Positions 1 to 13,616 of a stretch of 64,000 nucleotides of DNA are shown here, piece after piece. Source of the stretch: Desulfuromonas soudanensis (GTDB taxonomy: Bacteria; Desulfobacterota; Desulfuromonadia; Desulfuromonadales; WTL). Below the pieces are notes generated by a model, which saw only the letters and a program-made list of their open reading frames with translations, had not been told where the DNA came from and made no database searches. Location of the stretch: NCBI RefSeq assembly GCF_001278055.1, contig NZ_CP010802.1:1-64000 (forward strand). The letters run 5' to 3'. The stretch's first letter is position 1. Each line of letters opens with the position of its first letter. Both the position numbers and the translations under genes were made by a program.

Positions 1-108
1 ATATCCACAGCCTTTTCAACAACTGTGGATATTTGATTTTGGTCGAAAATTTAATTTTTTGTTTCGACAAACCCTCCGACAGCAACCAATAAATATGATG
101 ATAAATCC
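1..108. other. Origin-proximal DNA upstream of dnaA with an inverted pair of DnaA boxes
   Basis: A perfect inverted pair, ATATCCACAG at 1-10 and CTGTGGATAT at 23-32, matches the DnaA box TTATCCACA at 8 of 9 positions on each arm. The rest is AT-rich and leads directly into dnaA. The pair may serve origin function, dnaA autoregulation, or both. The region is cut by the window edge, so more boxes may lie outside. Confidence 0.6.
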
Positions 109-1467
109 ATGAATAAACTCTGGCAAGAAACACTTGTTCACCTCGAACAAGCTTTGAATCCCCAACATTTCACCACATGGATAAAGCCCATAAGGTTCGT
201 ATCTTTAAAGAAAGATTTGATCCAACTTGAGGTTCCAAACCGTTTTGTTCTAGATTGGATAAGAATTCACTATAGTCAACTCATACAGGAAACCTTGTCA
301 AATATAGGGGCAGTTGTCTACCGCATTCAATTCTCCATTGCAACCCAAAATTCGGACTCCATATTACCGGAAAATAAACTCTCCCCAGGAATAAATAAAA
401 ATCAACAAGAAATAAAAATAGAGCCCCAACCCCGATCTTGTAATTACGCTTTCAATCTGAATTCCAAATATTCCTTTGATGAATTTGTTTCCGGTTCTTC
501 CAATCAATTTGCCTATGCTGCGGCCATGGCCGTCGCCAACAACCCGGCAACAACGTATAATCCCCTGTTCATCTACGGAGGCGTAGGCCTGGGTAAAACT
601 CATCTGGTCAATGCCATTGGCAACGCCATCCTGCGCAAAAATCCGGATATGAAAGTTTGTTATTATACGTCTGAAAAATTCATGAATGAACTTATAAATT
701 CCCTTCGTTATGCCAAAATGGACGAATTCCGTAATAAATTTCGAACTATGGACGTTCTTCTCATTGACGATGTGCAATTTATTGCCGGCAAGGAACGTAC
801 GCAAGAAGAATTTTTTCATACCTTTAATTCACTCTATGAATCACATAAACAAATAGTGGTAACATCTGATAAATTTCCGAAGGAAATTCCAGGTTTGGAG
901 GAACGTCTGCGATCACGATTTGAATGGGGTTTAATCGCCGATATCCAGGCCCCGGACATGGAAACGAAACATGCAATATTGAAAATGAAGGCAGAACAAA
1001 ATGGGATTAATCTTCCCGAGGATGTGGCCCTTTTTCTTGCCAATTCCATAAGCAGCAACGTGAGAGAATTAGAAGGATTTCTGGTAAGAATAGGGGCTTT
1101 TGCCAGCCTGACATCCACTCCGGTTACGTTAACAATGGCCAGGGAGGTTCTCAAAGATATTTTGGTTGAAAAAAACAGGGAACTATCTATAGAAGAAATA
1201 CAAAAGGTCGTAGCAACTTATTATAATATAAAAGTTTCAGAAATAAAATCATCCCGAAGACTAAAAGTCTTGGTATTACCTAGACAAATAGCAATGTATT
1301 TGTCCAGACAATTGACTTCTTACTCTTATCCTGAAATAGGCGAACGATTCGGCGGGAAAGACCATTCCACCATCATCCATGCCATTAAAAAAATAGAGAA
1401 AGCAATAGAAAACGACTATCAATTAAGCGCAACAATCAACAATATTAAAAATGCTCTGGCCCACTAA
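109..1467 (+). CDS. dnaA: Chromosomal replication initiator protein DnaA
   Basis: DnaA binds DnaA boxes at the origin, oligomerises with ATP and melts the adjacent AT-rich DNA to start replication. The 452-residue product has the usual length. It has an N-terminal helicase-interaction domain (about 1-80), a variable linker (about 85-115), an AAA+ core with Walker A GGVGLGKT at 157-164 and Walker B LLIDDVQF at about 217-224, and a C-terminal helix-turn-helix carrying the signature GGKDHSTIIHA from about 415. It stands first in the dnaA-dnaN-recF-gyrB order and is flanked by DnaA boxes. Codon use is AT-rich compared with genes after about 5 kb. Confidence 0.98.
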   Translation: MNKLWQETLVHLEQALNPQHFTTWIKPIRFVSLKKDLIQLEVPNRFVLDWIRIHYSQLIQETLSNIGAVVYRIQFSIATQNSDSILPENKLSPGINKNQQEIKIEPQPRSCNYAFNLNSKYSFDEFVSGSSNQFAYAAAMAVANNPATTYNPLFIYGGVGLGKTHLVNAIGNAILRKNPDMKVCYYTSEKFMNELINSLRYAKMDEFRNKFRTMDVLLIDDVQFIAGKERTQEEFFHTFNSLYESHKQIVVTSDKFPKEIPGLEERLRSRFEWGLIADIQAPDMETKHAILKMKAEQNGINLPEDVALFLANSISSNVRELEGFLVRIGAFASLTSTPVTLTMAREVLKDILVEKNRELSIEEIQKVVATYYNIKVSEIKSSRRLKVLVLPRQIAMYLSRQLTSYSYPEIGERFGGKDHSTIIHAIKKIEKAIENDYQLSATINNIKNALAH

Positions 1468-1702
1468 AATGGGTACAAGTTGTGTACTGCTTTTGGGATA
1501 AAGGTTGATAAAATCACAATAAAGAGTGATACCCACAAAAAGGACTTTTTTCACCATTGTTGTCCACAGGGTCCTATCCGAGTCAATTGATTGAAATCTA
1601 ACCATTTTTTGATTTATAAACTTATACACAGCAATATACTACTATTGACTATAAAGACTTAAAAATATAATAAAAACAGTTCAATGTTAACAGGAGCTCC
1701 AT
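1468..1702. other. Candidate oriC: dnaA-dnaN intergenic region
   Basis: This 235-bp gap holds a perfect DnaA box TTATACACA at 1622-1630 and an 8/9 match TTGTCCACA at 1560-1568. Other near matches lie around 1497-1535. The last ~90 bp before dnaN are extremely AT-rich and could be the unwinding element. The dnaA-dnaN spacer is a common oriC site in bacteria. The upstream gap at 1-108 also carries boxes, so a bipartite origin is possible. Confidence 0.65.
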
Positions 1703-2821
1703 ATGCACTTTACAATTGAAAAGGATGTCTTTCTCAAAGGCCTCTCAAGAATTCAGGGTATTGTCGAAAAACGCAATACCATTCCCATTCTTGCTAATGT
1801 ACTTCTCGAAACAAGAGACGGCGTTCTTACTCTGACAGCGACAGACCTGGAAGTAGGCATGCGCTCCTCCTATCCGGTTTCGACAAAATTGCCCGGAAAA
1901 GTGACCGTCGCGGCTAAAAAACTTTTCGAAATTATCAAGGAATTGCCAGAAGCAGAACTTTCTTTTTTAGCCAAAGATAATAATTGGATTGAAATTAGGG
2001 CTGGAAAGGCATTATTCAATATTGTTGGTTTATCGGCCGATGAATTTCCTTATTTTCCTGAGCCTTCTCAGGAACAATTTTTTCCTATAAAAGGATCTCT
2101 TTTAAAAGAGATGATTGAAAAAACTCTTTTTTCAATATCAGCTGATGAAAGTAAATATAATTTAAATGGTATTTTTTTTAAAACAATCACAGATAATGAA
2201 ACAACATTTTTACGAATGGTGGCCACAGATGGCCACCGTTTATCAATGATACAAAGACAAATTCAAAATCTTAAAATTGATGAACTGGAAAAAGGTGTTA
2301 TTTTCCCTAGAAAAGGTATACAGGAATTAAAAAAACTCGCCGAAGATGGTGACAATGATTTGATGATTGGTTTTATGGAAAATAACTCCGTCATTAAAAA
2401 AGATCAAACTGTAGTAATTATGCGCCTGGTCGATGGAGAATTTCCTGACTATAATAGGGTTATTCCAAAAACCAATGAATATATTGTTTTGATTTCAAGG
2501 GACATTTTTATTCATTCATTGCGAAGGATGTCAATCCTATCGAACGAAAAATCTCGCGGAATTAAAATGTTAATAAAAAAAGATATCCTTGAAATATCTT
2601 CCTCCAACCCGGAAATAGGCGATGCGAAAGAGGATCTGTTTATTGATTATCAAGGTCCAGAAATATCTATAGGATTTAATGCAAAATATATACTCGATAT
2701 TTTACAAATTCAAAATGAAGAAAAAATACAAATTCTTCTTAAGGACAATCTTTCGCCAGGTCTGATTAGACCTGAAAAAGATTCTGATTACACGGCAGTT
2801 GTAATGCCAATGCGTCTCTAA
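1703..2821 (+). CDS. dnaN: DNA polymerase III beta sliding clamp
   Basis: The ring-shaped clamp tethers replicative and translesion polymerases to DNA. The 372-residue length and the three-fold repeated clamp architecture fit the family. The N-terminus (MHFTIEKDVFLKGL) and the C-terminus (YTAVVMPMRL) are characteristic. The ATG follows AGGAG at 1691-1695. The gene is strikingly AT-rich, well below later genes. Its clamp would be the partner of the ImuB-like protein at 43965-45143, which carries a QLPLF clamp-binding motif. Confidence 0.97.
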   Translation: MHFTIEKDVFLKGLSRIQGIVEKRNTIPILANVLLETRDGVLTLTATDLEVGMRSSYPVSTKLPGKVTVAAKKLFEIIKELPEAELSFLAKDNNWIEIRAGKALFNIVGLSADEFPYFPEPSQEQFFPIKGSLLKEMIEKTLFSISADESKYNLNGIFFKTITDNETTFLRMVATDGHRLSMIQRQIQNLKIDELEKGVIFPRKGIQELKKLAEDGDNDLMIGFMENNSVIKKDQTVVIMRLVDGEFPDYNRVIPKTNEYIVLISRDIFIHSLRRMSILSNEKSRGIKMLIKKDILEISSSNPEIGDAKEDLFIDYQGPEISIGFNAKYILDILQIQNEEKIQILLKDNLSPGLIRPEKDSDYTAVVMPMRL

Positions 2822-2851
2822 AAATAGGTATTTTTGAAAGGATATCCAGGC

Positions 2852-6344
<3,493 letters not shown>

Positions 6345-6435
6345 GGGTTCTGCCGGCATAGTCGGATTGCTGCACTCATAATCATGCAGCTTTTGTCGAG
6401 GTCGACCGTAACAGGGTTATTTTTGGAGGAAGCAG

Positions 6436-8934
6436 ATGCTTTCGGAACATAACAAAGTCAGTGTCAATATCGAAGACGAGATGCGTAAATCCTACATGGA
6501 TTATGCGATGAGCGTCATTATAGGGCGCGCCCTTCCCGACGTCAGGGACGGACTCAAGCCGGTTCACCGGCGGGTTCTCTTCGCCATGAGCGAATTGGGG
6601 AACGAATGGAACAAATCCTACAAAAAATCGGCCCGCGTCGTCGGCGACGTCATCGGTAAGTATCATCCCCACGGCGACACCGCGGCCTATGACACCATCG
6701 TTCGCATGGCCCAGAACTTTTCCCTGCGCTACCCCCTGGTCGACGGCCAGGGAAACTTCGGATCCGTCGATGGCGATTCGGCTGCGGCCATGCGTTACAC
6801 CGAAGTCCGCATGTCCCGTCTGGCCGGTGAGCTCCTGACGGACATCGACAAGGAAACGGTCGAATTCGGACCCAACTACGACGATTCTCTCCGCGAACCC
6901 CTGGTTCTCCCCTGCAAGTTTCCGAACCTGCTGGTTAACGGCTCGGAGGGGATCGCCGTCGGGATGGCCACCAAGATCCCCCCCCACAATCTCGGAGAAG
7001 TCATTGACGCTCTGATCGCCGTCATCAACGACCCCTCCCTCCCCTTTGAGGATCTCCTGGGGTTGATCAAGGGGCCCGACTTTCCCACCGCCGGTTTCAT
7101 TCTCGGAACCGAGGCGATTCGCGAGGCCTACAGTACCGGACGGGGCATCGTCCTCATGCGGGCCAGGGCCCTGGTCGAAAAGGACCGTCGCACCAATCGC
7201 GAAGCGATCGTCGTCAACGAAATCCCCTATCAGGTCAACAAGGCCAGGCTGATCGAAAAAATCGCCGATCTGGTCAAGGAAAAGAAGATAGAGGGTATTT
7301 CCGATCTCCGCGACGAATCGGACCGGGAAGGGATGCGGATCGTCATCGAGCTCAAAAAGGATTCCATTCCCCAGGTCATCCTCAACCAGCTCTACAAAAT
7401 GACCCAGATGCAGACATCCTTCGGCATCATCATGCTGGCGATTGTCAGCGGCCAGCCGCGGGTCCTCACGCTGAGAGAGGTTCTCGATCGTTTCCTTGAA
7501 CATCGCAAGGAAATCGTCACGCGGCGCTGCATCTTCGAGCTGAAAAAGGCCGAGGCCCGGGCCCATATCCTCGAGGGTCTCAAGATTGCTCTGGAAAATC
7601 TCGACGAAGTGATCCAGATCATCAAGACCTCGGCCAATGCCGCCGAGGCCAAGGAACGGCTCATCGCCCGCTTCTCCTTTTCCGATATTCAGGCTCAGTC
7701 CATTCTCGAGATGCGTCTCCATCGTCTTACCGGGCTGGAACGAGAAAAAATCATCGCCGAGTACAACGAGATTCTGGCTCTGATCAAGCGCCTCAAGGAA
7801 ATTCTTGCCAGCGAAGTGGAGATCCTTCAGATCATCAAGGGGGAACTGCTCGATATCCGGGAGCGTTACGCCGATGCCCGCCGCACCGAAATCATTCCGA
7901 AAACCGGAGACCTCACCCTCGAGGATCTGATCGTCGAGGAGGACATGGTGGTGACCGTCTCCCACTCCGGCTATATCAAGCGCAATGCCGTTTCCCTCTA
8001 CCGTGCCCAGCGCCGCGGAGGGAAGGGGAAGACCGGAATGCGACCGAAGGAGGAGGATTTTGTCGAACGTCTGTTCATCGCCTCGACGCACTCCTACATC
8101 CTGGTATTTACCGATCTCGGCAAGGTCTACTGGCTCAAGGTTCACGAAATACCCCAGGGGGGGAGGGCTTCCCGCGGCAAGGCGATCGTCAATCTTCTGC
8201 AACTGTCCACCGGCGAAAATGTCACCACCGTCCTTCCGGTGAAGGAATTCGTCGAGGGGAAATACATCATAACCGCCACGCAAAACGGCACGGTGAAGAA
8301 GACCGAGCTGATGTCCTACGCCAATCCCCGGGCCGGCGGTATCATCGCCCTGACCATTGACGAGGGGGATCGGTTGATCTCGGCCCGCCTTACCGACGGC
8401 AGCATGGATATCCTCCTGGCAAGCCGCAACGGCAAATCGATCCGTTTCCCCGAAACCGATGCCCGACCCATGGGACGGACGGCCCGGGGAGTACGGGGAA
8501 TGATGCTTGAGGAGGACAATCACCTTATCGGTATGGAGGTGGTCAGCGAGGTGACCTCGGCCACCCTGGTCACCGTGACGGAGAACGGTTACGGCAAACG
8601 GACCAATCTCGATGAGTACCGGGTGCAGAGCCGCGGCGGCAAGGGGATCATTACCATCAAGACCTCGGAACGCAACGGCAAGGTCGTCGACATCAAACTG
8701 GTGGATGAGGATTCCGACCTCATGTTCATCACCGATCGTGGCAAGGTTCTGCGCACGGGGGTCGCGGCCCTCTCCATCATCGGCCGCAATACTCAAGGGG
8801 TTCGTCTGATGGTCCTGGAGCCCGAAGAGAGGATTGTCGCCGTGGCCAAACTTGCCGAGAAGGATGAGGATGATGGAGATACGGAAGCTGAAGAAGAGTC
8901 TTTTGAAGGCGGAGTTGAAGAGACAGAGGAGTAA
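6436..8934 (+). CDS. gyrA: DNA gyrase subunit A
   Basis: GyrA is the strand-breaking and DNA-wrapping half of gyrase, partner of GyrB just upstream. The 832-residue product has the winged-helix/tower region with catalytic tyrosine at residue 121 ([10 protein letters not shown]). A coiled-coil gate follows, then a C-terminal six-blade wrapping domain with the GyrA box QRRGGKGK at about 525-532. A strongly acidic tail ends the protein. A good GGAGG precedes the ATG. Its 3' end overlaps the next gene by about 60 bp. Confidence 0.98.
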   Translation: MLSEHNKVSVNIEDEMRKSYMDYAMSVIIGRALPDVRDGLKPVHRRVLFAMSELGNEWNKSYKKSARVVGDVIGKYHPHGDTAAYDTIVRMAQNFSLRYPLVDGQGNFGSVDGDSAAAMRYTEVRMSRLAGELLTDIDKETVEFGPNYDDSLREPLVLPCKFPNLLVNGSEGIAVGMATKIPPHNLGEVIDALIAVINDPSLPFEDLLGLIKGPDFPTAGFILGTEAIREAYSTGRGIVLMRARALVEKDRRTNREAIVVNEIPYQVNKARLIEKIADLVKEKKIEGISDLRDESDREGMRIVIELKKDSIPQVILNQLYKMTQMQTSFGIIMLAIVSGQPRVLTLREVLDRFLEHRKEIVTRRCIFELKKAEARAHILEGLKIALENLDEVIQIIKTSANAAEAKERLIARFSFSDIQAQSILEMRLHRLTGLEREKIIAEYNEILALIKRLKEILASEVEILQIIKGELLDIRERYADARRTEIIPKTGDLTLEDLIVEEDMVVTVSHSGYIKRNAVSLYRAQRRGGKGKTGMRPKEEDFVERLFIASTHSYILVFTDLGKVYWLKVHEIPQGGRASRGKAIVNLLQLSTGENVTTVLPVKEFVEGKYIITATQNGTVKKTELMSYANPRAGGIIALTIDEGDRLISARLTDGSMDILLASRNGKSIRFPETDARPMGRTARGVRGMMLEEDNHLIGMEVVSEVTSATLVTVTENGYGKRTNLDEYRVQSRGGKGIITIKTSERNGKVVDIKLVDEDSDLMFITDRGKVLRTGVAALSIIGRNTQGVRLMVLEPEERIVAVAKLAEKDEDDGDTEAEEESFEGGVEETEE

Positions 8935-9754
8935 GTCGAAAAAACACCGCTGGCTGGTCCGCGGTGCGGCCTGCCTCCTGGTGTTGCTGATTGCTTCCGG
9001 GATCGCCTATTACTTCAATATCGACAAGGTTCTGGACAAGGATTTCGCCCGGGCCGAGGCGCTGGTCGAGGAGGGGGAGTACCAGCGGGCGGCCGATTCC
9101 TTCCGTTCCCTGTACGATCATCATCCGGGCTTCGCCCGGGCCCCGGAGGCCCTTTTCCAGGCGGGAGAAATCCAGAATCTTTACCTGAAACGCTACCACG
9201 AGGCGCTTCTGGCCTACCTGCTTGTGGAAAAGGACTACCCGGAGAGCGTTTACTTTCGCCGGGCGCAGGCGCAGGTGGCAGACATCTACAAGAACCGCCT
9301 TCGCGACTACAGTCGGGCGATCGTCGCCTATCAAAAACTTCTCGACGGCGGCGCTCCGAATCTCGACAGCGTACAGTACGAAGTGGCTGATATTTACTTT
9401 CGGATGAACAACTTCGAACAGGCACGGATTGAATTTGAAAGCCTGTTGAAAAATTACCCCGAAAGCCCCCTGGTCCCCGAGGTCCACTATCGCATCGGCG
9501 TCGCCTACTCCCTTGAGGAGGCGCCCGCCGAAGCCGAAGAAGCCTTTCGCGCCGTGATCAAGGAGTGGCCCGACAGCCCCTACGCCGTCGAGGCCCGCTA
9601 CGGGCTCGCCGGAGTACTCGAGGACCAGGAACAGCTTCGCTCGGCCCTCCAGGTTCTGGAGGATCTTCAGGGCATCTATCCCAATGCCGAGGCCCTCGCC
9701 CAACGGACCGAGCAGGTCCGGGAGCGGATCCGCAAAAAGAAAAAAGCGATTTAG
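8873..9754 (+). CDS. Membrane-anchored tetratricopeptide-repeat protein
   Basis: The product has a short basic N-terminus, one transmembrane segment (about residues 30-50: [18 protein letters not shown]), then about 240 residues of TPR-like helical repeats. It resembles YfgM/BamD-type periplasmic TPR proteins, which act as assembly or chaperone scaffolds; the specific role here is unknown. In-frame ATGs at 8864, 8870 and 8873 share the AAGG at about 8860-8863; I chose 8873, which gives 293 residues. The start overlaps the end of gyrA, suggesting translational coupling. Confidence 0.8.
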   Translation: MEIRKLKKSLLKAELKRQRSKSKKHRWLVRGAACLLVLLIASGIAYYFNIDKVLDKDFARAEALVEEGEYQRAADSFRSLYDHHPGFARAPEALFQAGEIQNLYLKRYHEALLAYLLVEKDYPESVYFRRAQAQVADIYKNRLRDYSRAIVAYQKLLDGGAPNLDSVQYEVADIYFRMNNFEQARIEFESLLKNYPESPLVPEVHYRIGVAYSLEEAPAEAEEAFRAVIKEWPDSPYAVEARYGLAGVLEDQEQLRSALQVLEDLQGIYPNAEALAQRTEQVRERIRKKKKAI

Positions 9755-9822
9755 TTTTTGTCCAATCGGCTCGCTCCTGACCCGACTGTCCGCAGGGATG
9801 GTCCTTTTCACGGGGAAACGCT

Positions 9823-10824
9823 ATGAATATAGGTGTCATAGGTGCCGGCAGCTGGGGAACAACCCTGGCAAACCTGCTGGCCAAAAAGGGGTATTCGGTC
9901 ACCCTCTGGGCCTACGAGGAGGATCTGGTCGCCCGCATGCGGGAAGGGGGGGAAAACGACCTCTATCTCCCCGGGATCAAGCTCTCCGCCAACCTCGCCT
10001 TCACCCATGACCTGCCTGAGGCGGCCACCGCCAAGGATCTCCTGCTCCTGGTCCCACCGTCCCAGTTAATGCGACGGGTCATGAAACAGGCGTCACCCCA
10101 CATCGCCCCGCAAACCCTTTTGGTCTCGGCCTCCAAGGGGATCGAGACTGAAACACTGCTGCCGATGAGCTCCGTCCTTGCCGAGATTCTGCCGCGGGAG
10201 CTGGTGCAGAATCTGACCTTCCTTTCCGGCCCGTCCTTCGCCCGCGAAGTCGCCGGGGAAATGCCGACGGCGGTCGTCGCCGCCGCCAGTGAGCCCTCGG
10301 TGGCGCAACGCGTTCAGGACGTTTTCAGCACCGACTATTTCCGCGTTTATACCAACGAGGACATCATCGGCGTCGAGCTCGGAGGGGCATTGAAAAACGT
10401 CATGGCCCTGGCCGCCGGCGTCTCCGACGGCCTTGGATTCGGCTATAATACCAGGGCAGCCCTCATCACCCGCGGCCTCGCCGAAATGACCCGGATCGGA
10501 ATGGCCCTGGGAGCGAACCCGGCAACCTTTGCCGGTCTGGCGGGAATGGGCGACCTGGTGCTGACCTGTACCGGCGACCTTTCCCGGAACCGTACCGTGG
10601 GAATCGAACTGGGGCGCGGCCGACCTCTCAAGGATATCCTCGAAGGGATGAAAATGGTCGCCGAAGGGGTCCAGACGACGGAGTCGACTTACCACCTGGC
10701 CAAAAAACTCGGGGTCGAAGCACCGATTACCGAGCAGATGTACAAGATTCTTTATGAGAACAAGGGGGCGCTTCGGGCCGTCAACGATCTGATGTTGCGC
10801 GAGCTCAAGCCCGAAGGGAAATAG
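9823..10824 (+). CDS. gpsA: NAD(P)H-dependent glycerol-3-phosphate dehydrogenase
   Basis: This cytoplasmic enzyme reduces dihydroxyacetone phosphate to sn-glycerol 3-phosphate for phospholipid synthesis. The 333-residue length is typical. The Rossmann motif GAGSWGTTLA is at residues 7-16. The catalytic lysine lies in GALKNVMALAAG at about 188-199, and the GMGDLVLTCTG stretch is also family-typical. An 18-bp gap with no strong terminator separates it from the cyclophilin gene downstream. Confidence 0.97.
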   Translation: MNIGVIGAGSWGTTLANLLAKKGYSVTLWAYEEDLVARMREGGENDLYLPGIKLSANLAFTHDLPEAATAKDLLLLVPPSQLMRRVMKQASPHIAPQTLLVSASKGIETETLLPMSSVLAEILPRELVQNLTFLSGPSFAREVAGEMPTAVVAAASEPSVAQRVQDVFSTDYFRVYTNEDIIGVELGGALKNVMALAAGVSDGLGFGYNTRAALITRGLAEMTRIGMALGANPATFAGLAGMGDLVLTCTGDLSRNRTVGIELGRGRPLKDILEGMKMVAEGVQTTESTYHLAKKLGVEAPITEQMYKILYENKGALRAVNDLMLRELKPEGK

Positions 10825-10845
10825 TTTGCCGAAAGGAGATAGACA

Positions 10846-11418
10846 ATGCTGCAACGACTGATAATTGCTTCCGGAATGTTTTTTTTACTGGGGATCTCCC
10901 CCCTGTGGGCCGCAGAAAGGCTCATTATCGAGACCAATAAAGGGAATATCACCGTGGAGCTCGACGCGGAGAGGGCTCCGGAGAGCGTGAAAAATTTCCT
11001 CGCCTATGTCGATGCCGGATTCTATGAGGGGACGGTCTTTCACCGGGTCATCAAGGATTTCATGATCCAGGGAGGGGGTTTCGATACCGATCTGAAAATG
11101 AAGAAGGGGCGTTCGGCCATCAGGAACGAGGCGGGCAACGGCCTGAAGAACCTTCGGGGGACCCTCGCCATGGCCCGCACCAACGTGGTCGACAGCGCCA
11201 CCAGTCAGTTTTTCATCAACCTCAAGGACAACAAATTCCTCGACCATCGCGACGAGACGGCGCAGGGGTTTGGTTATGCGGTTTTCGGCCGGGTAGTGGA
11301 AGGGATGGATGTCGTCGACCGGATCGGGACCTCGCCGACCCGAAGCATGAACGCTCTCTTTTCCGACCTTCCCGCAGACCAGGTTGTCATCACTGCCGTC
11401 AGGCGTCTCAAGGAATAG
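10846..11418 (+). CDS. Exported cyclophilin-type peptidyl-prolyl isomerase
   Basis: Cyclophilins isomerise Xaa-Pro bonds to aid folding. The 190-residue protein begins with a signal peptide ([17 protein letters not shown], cleavage probably after A22), so it should act in the periplasm. The cyclophilin core is clear: [13 protein letters not shown] with the catalytic arginine, then [18 protein letters not shown] and a [14 protein letters not shown] helix. It is closest to the short bacterial PpiA/PpiB class. RBS AAAGGAG precedes the ATG. Confidence 0.93.
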   Translation: MLQRLIIASGMFFLLGISPLWAAERLIIETNKGNITVELDAERAPESVKNFLAYVDAGFYEGTVFHRVIKDFMIQGGGFDTDLKMKKGRSAIRNEAGNGLKNLRGTLAMARTNVVDSATSQFFINLKDNKFLDHRDETAQGFGYAVFGRVVEGMDVVDRIGTSPTRSMNALFSDLPADQVVITAVRRLKE

Positions 11419-11459
11419 GTGGCGCAACGACCGGATCGGGGGGGAGGATGAGGGGTCAG

Positions 11460-12188
11460 GTGAAAACCATTCGCGTCATGACCTACAACGTCCACCATTG
11501 TCTCGGCAGCGACGGGCGGTTCGATGCCGGTCGGGTCGTTCAGGTGATCGACCAGGGGGGCGCGGACATCATCGCCCTTCAGGATCTCCAAAGCGCAACG
11601 GAAAAAGGGACCCTGGCCCATTTCGGGCGGGCCCTGGGGATGAACTCCTATGCCGGGTCCCCCGACTCGCCCCTGGGCTTTCTTTCGCAATTATCCCTGC
11701 AGGGAGTTCAGGAATATCCCCTGGGCGCCGGGGGGATCTGCCTGCGCGGCGACACCTGCATCGGCGGCAAACGTCTGCACCTCTTCAATGTTCGTTTGGG
11801 CTCCACCGACCGGGGACGCCAGATCGCCTCCCTCCTGGGTCCCGAGCTTCTCGGCAGCCGTTCCGTCTCCTGCCCGACCCTTGTGCTCGGGGATTTTTCC
11901 GACCTCTGGTGGGGGGCGGGAAATCTCAACCTCGCCCTTTCGCTGGAAAAGGTCGGTCGTCCCCTGTGGAGCGCCACCTATCCGGCCCGATTCCCCCTGG
12001 CGGCGCGGGATCGCATCTATCTCCGGGGCGGCCTGAGGGTTCTCGATTACCGGGTCCTGCGTCACCGCCTGGCTCGCCAGGGTTCGACCCACCTCCCCTT
12101 CCTTGTCACCGTTCAGGTTGTCGATCCCCGCACCCACCTGAAAGTCGAAAAGCTCCACCGGAACCGCATGGAAACAGCCCCGGGCTGA
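11460..12188 (+). CDS. EEP-fold (endonuclease/exonuclease/phosphatase) protein with degenerate active site
   Basis: The fold is recognisable from MTYNVHHC near the N-terminus, DIIALQDLQ, NVRLGSTDRGRQ, VLGDFSDLWW, DRIYL and GSTHLPF. Active members cleave phosphodiester or phosphomonoester bonds using a conserved E, H, D-x-N and S-D-H set. Here the glutamate is D (ALQD), the mid-chain histidine is R (NVRLG), GDFN is GDFS and SDHLP is STHLP. Catalysis is therefore doubtful; it may be a binding or regulatory derivative. The GTG at 11460 follows GAGGGG; an ATG at 11448 directly abuts its only Shine-Dalgarno-like run and is less likely. It has 242 residues. Confidence 0.7.
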   Translation: MKTIRVMTYNVHHCLGSDGRFDAGRVVQVIDQGGADIIALQDLQSATEKGTLAHFGRALGMNSYAGSPDSPLGFLSQLSLQGVQEYPLGAGGICLRGDTCIGGKRLHLFNVRLGSTDRGRQIASLLGPELLGSRSVSCPTLVLGDFSDLWWGAGNLNLALSLEKVGRPLWSATYPARFPLAARDRIYLRGGLRVLDYRVLRHRLARQGSTHLPFLVTVQVVDPRTHLKVEKLHRNRMETAPG

Positions 12189-12263
12189 ATTCGGGACCAG
12201 CCTGTGGACAAGGTTGTGGAAATGGTTGATAAATATCCGGAAGGAGAGGCTTCGGGCGAAGAT

Positions 12264-12911
12264 ATGGAGGTGAAAAGGAGAGAAGATGCGGCGCGCGTCC
12301 TGGCCGTTCTCGAAAAAACCTACCCCCGGGCCGCCTGTGCCCTCCTTTATGACACACCCTTGGAACTCCTCGTCGCCACGATCCTCTCGGCCCAGTGCAC
12401 CGACCTGAGGGTCAACCAGGTCACCCGGGAGCTGTTTCGCCGTTACCCCGATGTTCGGGCCTATGCCTCCGCAGACCCCGAGGAACTCGAAGGGACGATT
12501 CGCTCCACAGGGTTTTTCCGCAACAAGGCCCGCAATCTGATCGCCTGCGCAGCCGCTCTTCTCGAGCGTCATGACGGAGAGGTTCCGAAAACGATGGAGG
12601 AGTTGACCGCTCTGCCGGGGGTCGGGCGCAAGACAGCCAACGTCGTTCTCGGAAATGTCTTCGATGTCCCGGGGATGGTGGTCGATACCCATGTCCGTCG
12701 GGTTTCCAGACGTCTCGGCTGGACGAAACACCGTGATCCGGTGAAGATCGAACAGGACCTGTCCCTCCTTCTGCCAAGGGAAAAATGGACCCTGGCCAGT
12801 CACCTGCTGATCTTTCATGGCCGGGCCCTGTGCCGGGCGCCTGTCCCGACGTGCAGTTCCTGTCCCCTGTCGGGTCTCTGTCCCCGGTGTGGAGTGGTGA
12901 AAGCGAAATAG
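12264..12911 (+). CDS. nth: Endonuclease III (DNA glycosylase/AP lyase)
   Basis: Nth removes oxidised pyrimidines from DNA and nicks the abasic site. The helix-hairpin-helix LPGVGRKTANVVLG carries the catalytic lysine at about residue 123, and VVDTHV the catalytic aspartate at about 141, with the same 18-residue spacing as E. coli K120/D138. The C-terminal [4Fe-4S] cluster loop C-x6-C-x2-C-x5-C is intact. The start is uncertain: ATG 12264 gives 215 residues, near the family length; GTG 12204 would extend it. RBS evidence is weak for all. Confidence 0.93.
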   Translation: MEVKRREDAARVLAVLEKTYPRAACALLYDTPLELLVATILSAQCTDLRVNQVTRELFRRYPDVRAYASADPEELEGTIRSTGFFRNKARNLIACAAALLERHDGEVPKTMEELTALPGVGRKTANVVLGNVFDVPGMVVDTHVRRVSRRLGWTKHRDPVKIEQDLSLLLPREKWTLASHLLIFHGRALCRAPVPTCSSCPLSGLCPRCGVVKAK

Positions 12912-12925
12912 GTTGCCGGGGGAAC

Positions 12926-13132
12926 TCAGTCGAGGTTGGTCCGCCAGCCGAAACGTTGCTCGCGGCCGCTGAACAGGGGGGTAACCCTTTTTCGTACCGG
13001 GTCCCGGTCGACGGCCACCCAGCCGCCGGAGCGGCGGAAGTGGCTGATCTCGCCGCTGCGAATCAGGTTGTCCAGGAGACCGGCAGGAATCCGTGCAAAG
13101 GCACCGTTGTGATAGCGGACCAGGACCATCAT
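12926..13132 (-). CDS. Small conserved hypothetical protein (68 aa)
   Basis: A short protein starting MMVLVRYHNGAFARIPAG, with a central FRRSGGWVAVDRDP segment. I recognise this as resembling small uncharacterised proteins of Geobacter-type genomes but cannot assign a function. The ATG at 13132 follows AAGGAGGG with 7-8 nt spacing, which rules out the longer TTG start at 13153. It faces nth tail to tail with only a 14-bp gap. No cysteine cluster, membrane segment or signal is present. Confidence 0.75.
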   Translation of the reverse strand: MMVLVRYHNGAFARIPAGLLDNLIRSGEISHFRRSGGWVAVDRDPVRKRVTPLFSGREQRFGWRTNLD

Positions 13133-13216
13133 GGGAAGACCCTCCTTCGGCAATTATTCCCAAGTAAAGCAGACCGCAGGGAGGGATGCAAGGGAGGCCG
13201 GCACGACAAAGAAAAA

Positions 13217-13242
13217 GGGGTCACGGCAAAAGCCGTAACCCC
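13217..13242 (-). terminator. Rho-independent terminator after tRNA-Phe
   Basis: An 11-bp stem (GGGGTTACGGC pairing with GCCGTGACCCC, one wobble) with an AAAA/TTTT loop, followed on the minus strand by a T run. It lies 12 bp beyond the tRNA 3' end. Confidence 0.85.
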
Positions 13243-13254
13243 TTGTTTCTTTAC

Positions 13255-13330
<76 letters not shown>

Positions 13331-13465
13331 AAGAAGAGCCACGTTTATAGCGAAATCGGATCGAACTGTCAAGACAAAATCGAGGCGGACGAGGATTCCC
13401 CGTCAGGAAAAGAGTGGCTTTGGGAACCGGATTTTCGATAACTGGCCTTTGCTGTAAAAACGGGC

Positions 13466-13494
13466 TTGACCCCGGCGGCACATTTTTGTTAAAA
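13466..13494 (+). promoter_or_regulatory. Probable promoter of the aroF leader transcript
   Basis: A -35 TTGACC at 13466-13471 and a weak -10 TTAAAA at 13489-13494, with 17-bp spacing, lie about 30 bp upstream of the leader-peptide start. Confidence 0.5.
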
Positions 13495-13523
13495 AGGATC
13501 TCATTGTTTTTCGGGAGATTTCG

Positions 13524-13616
13524 ATGCACACTCGTTTCGCTCTGTTTAGCAGCTTCACCTTTTGGTACGGCTTTTATTTTAGGCCGTCTGCCCAGGGTCG
13601 AGGTTTGCTGGCGTAA
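13524..13616 (+). CDS. Aromatic-rich leader peptide of the aroF attenuator (30 aa)
   Basis: A short ORF with GGGAG 7-9 nt upstream of its ATG encodes a peptide whose central stretch is SSFTFWYGFYF. Of residues 5-19, five are Phe, two Tyr and one Trp. It ends at TAA 13614-13616, about 30 bp before a strong terminator hairpin. This is the layout of amino-acid attenuation leaders such as pheL and trpL: scarcity of charged tRNA stalls the ribosome on the Phe/Trp/Tyr codons and changes which hairpin forms. The downstream gene makes the first enzyme of aromatic synthesis, which fits. Confidence 0.82.
   Translation: MHTRFALFSSFTFWYGFYFRPSAQGRGLLA

Noticed and set aside
6382-8796. An 804-codon open frame antisense to gyrA
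   Set aside because: It is a shadow of GC-rich codon structure; gyrA is certain on the plus strand, and the antisense product has no recognisable domain.
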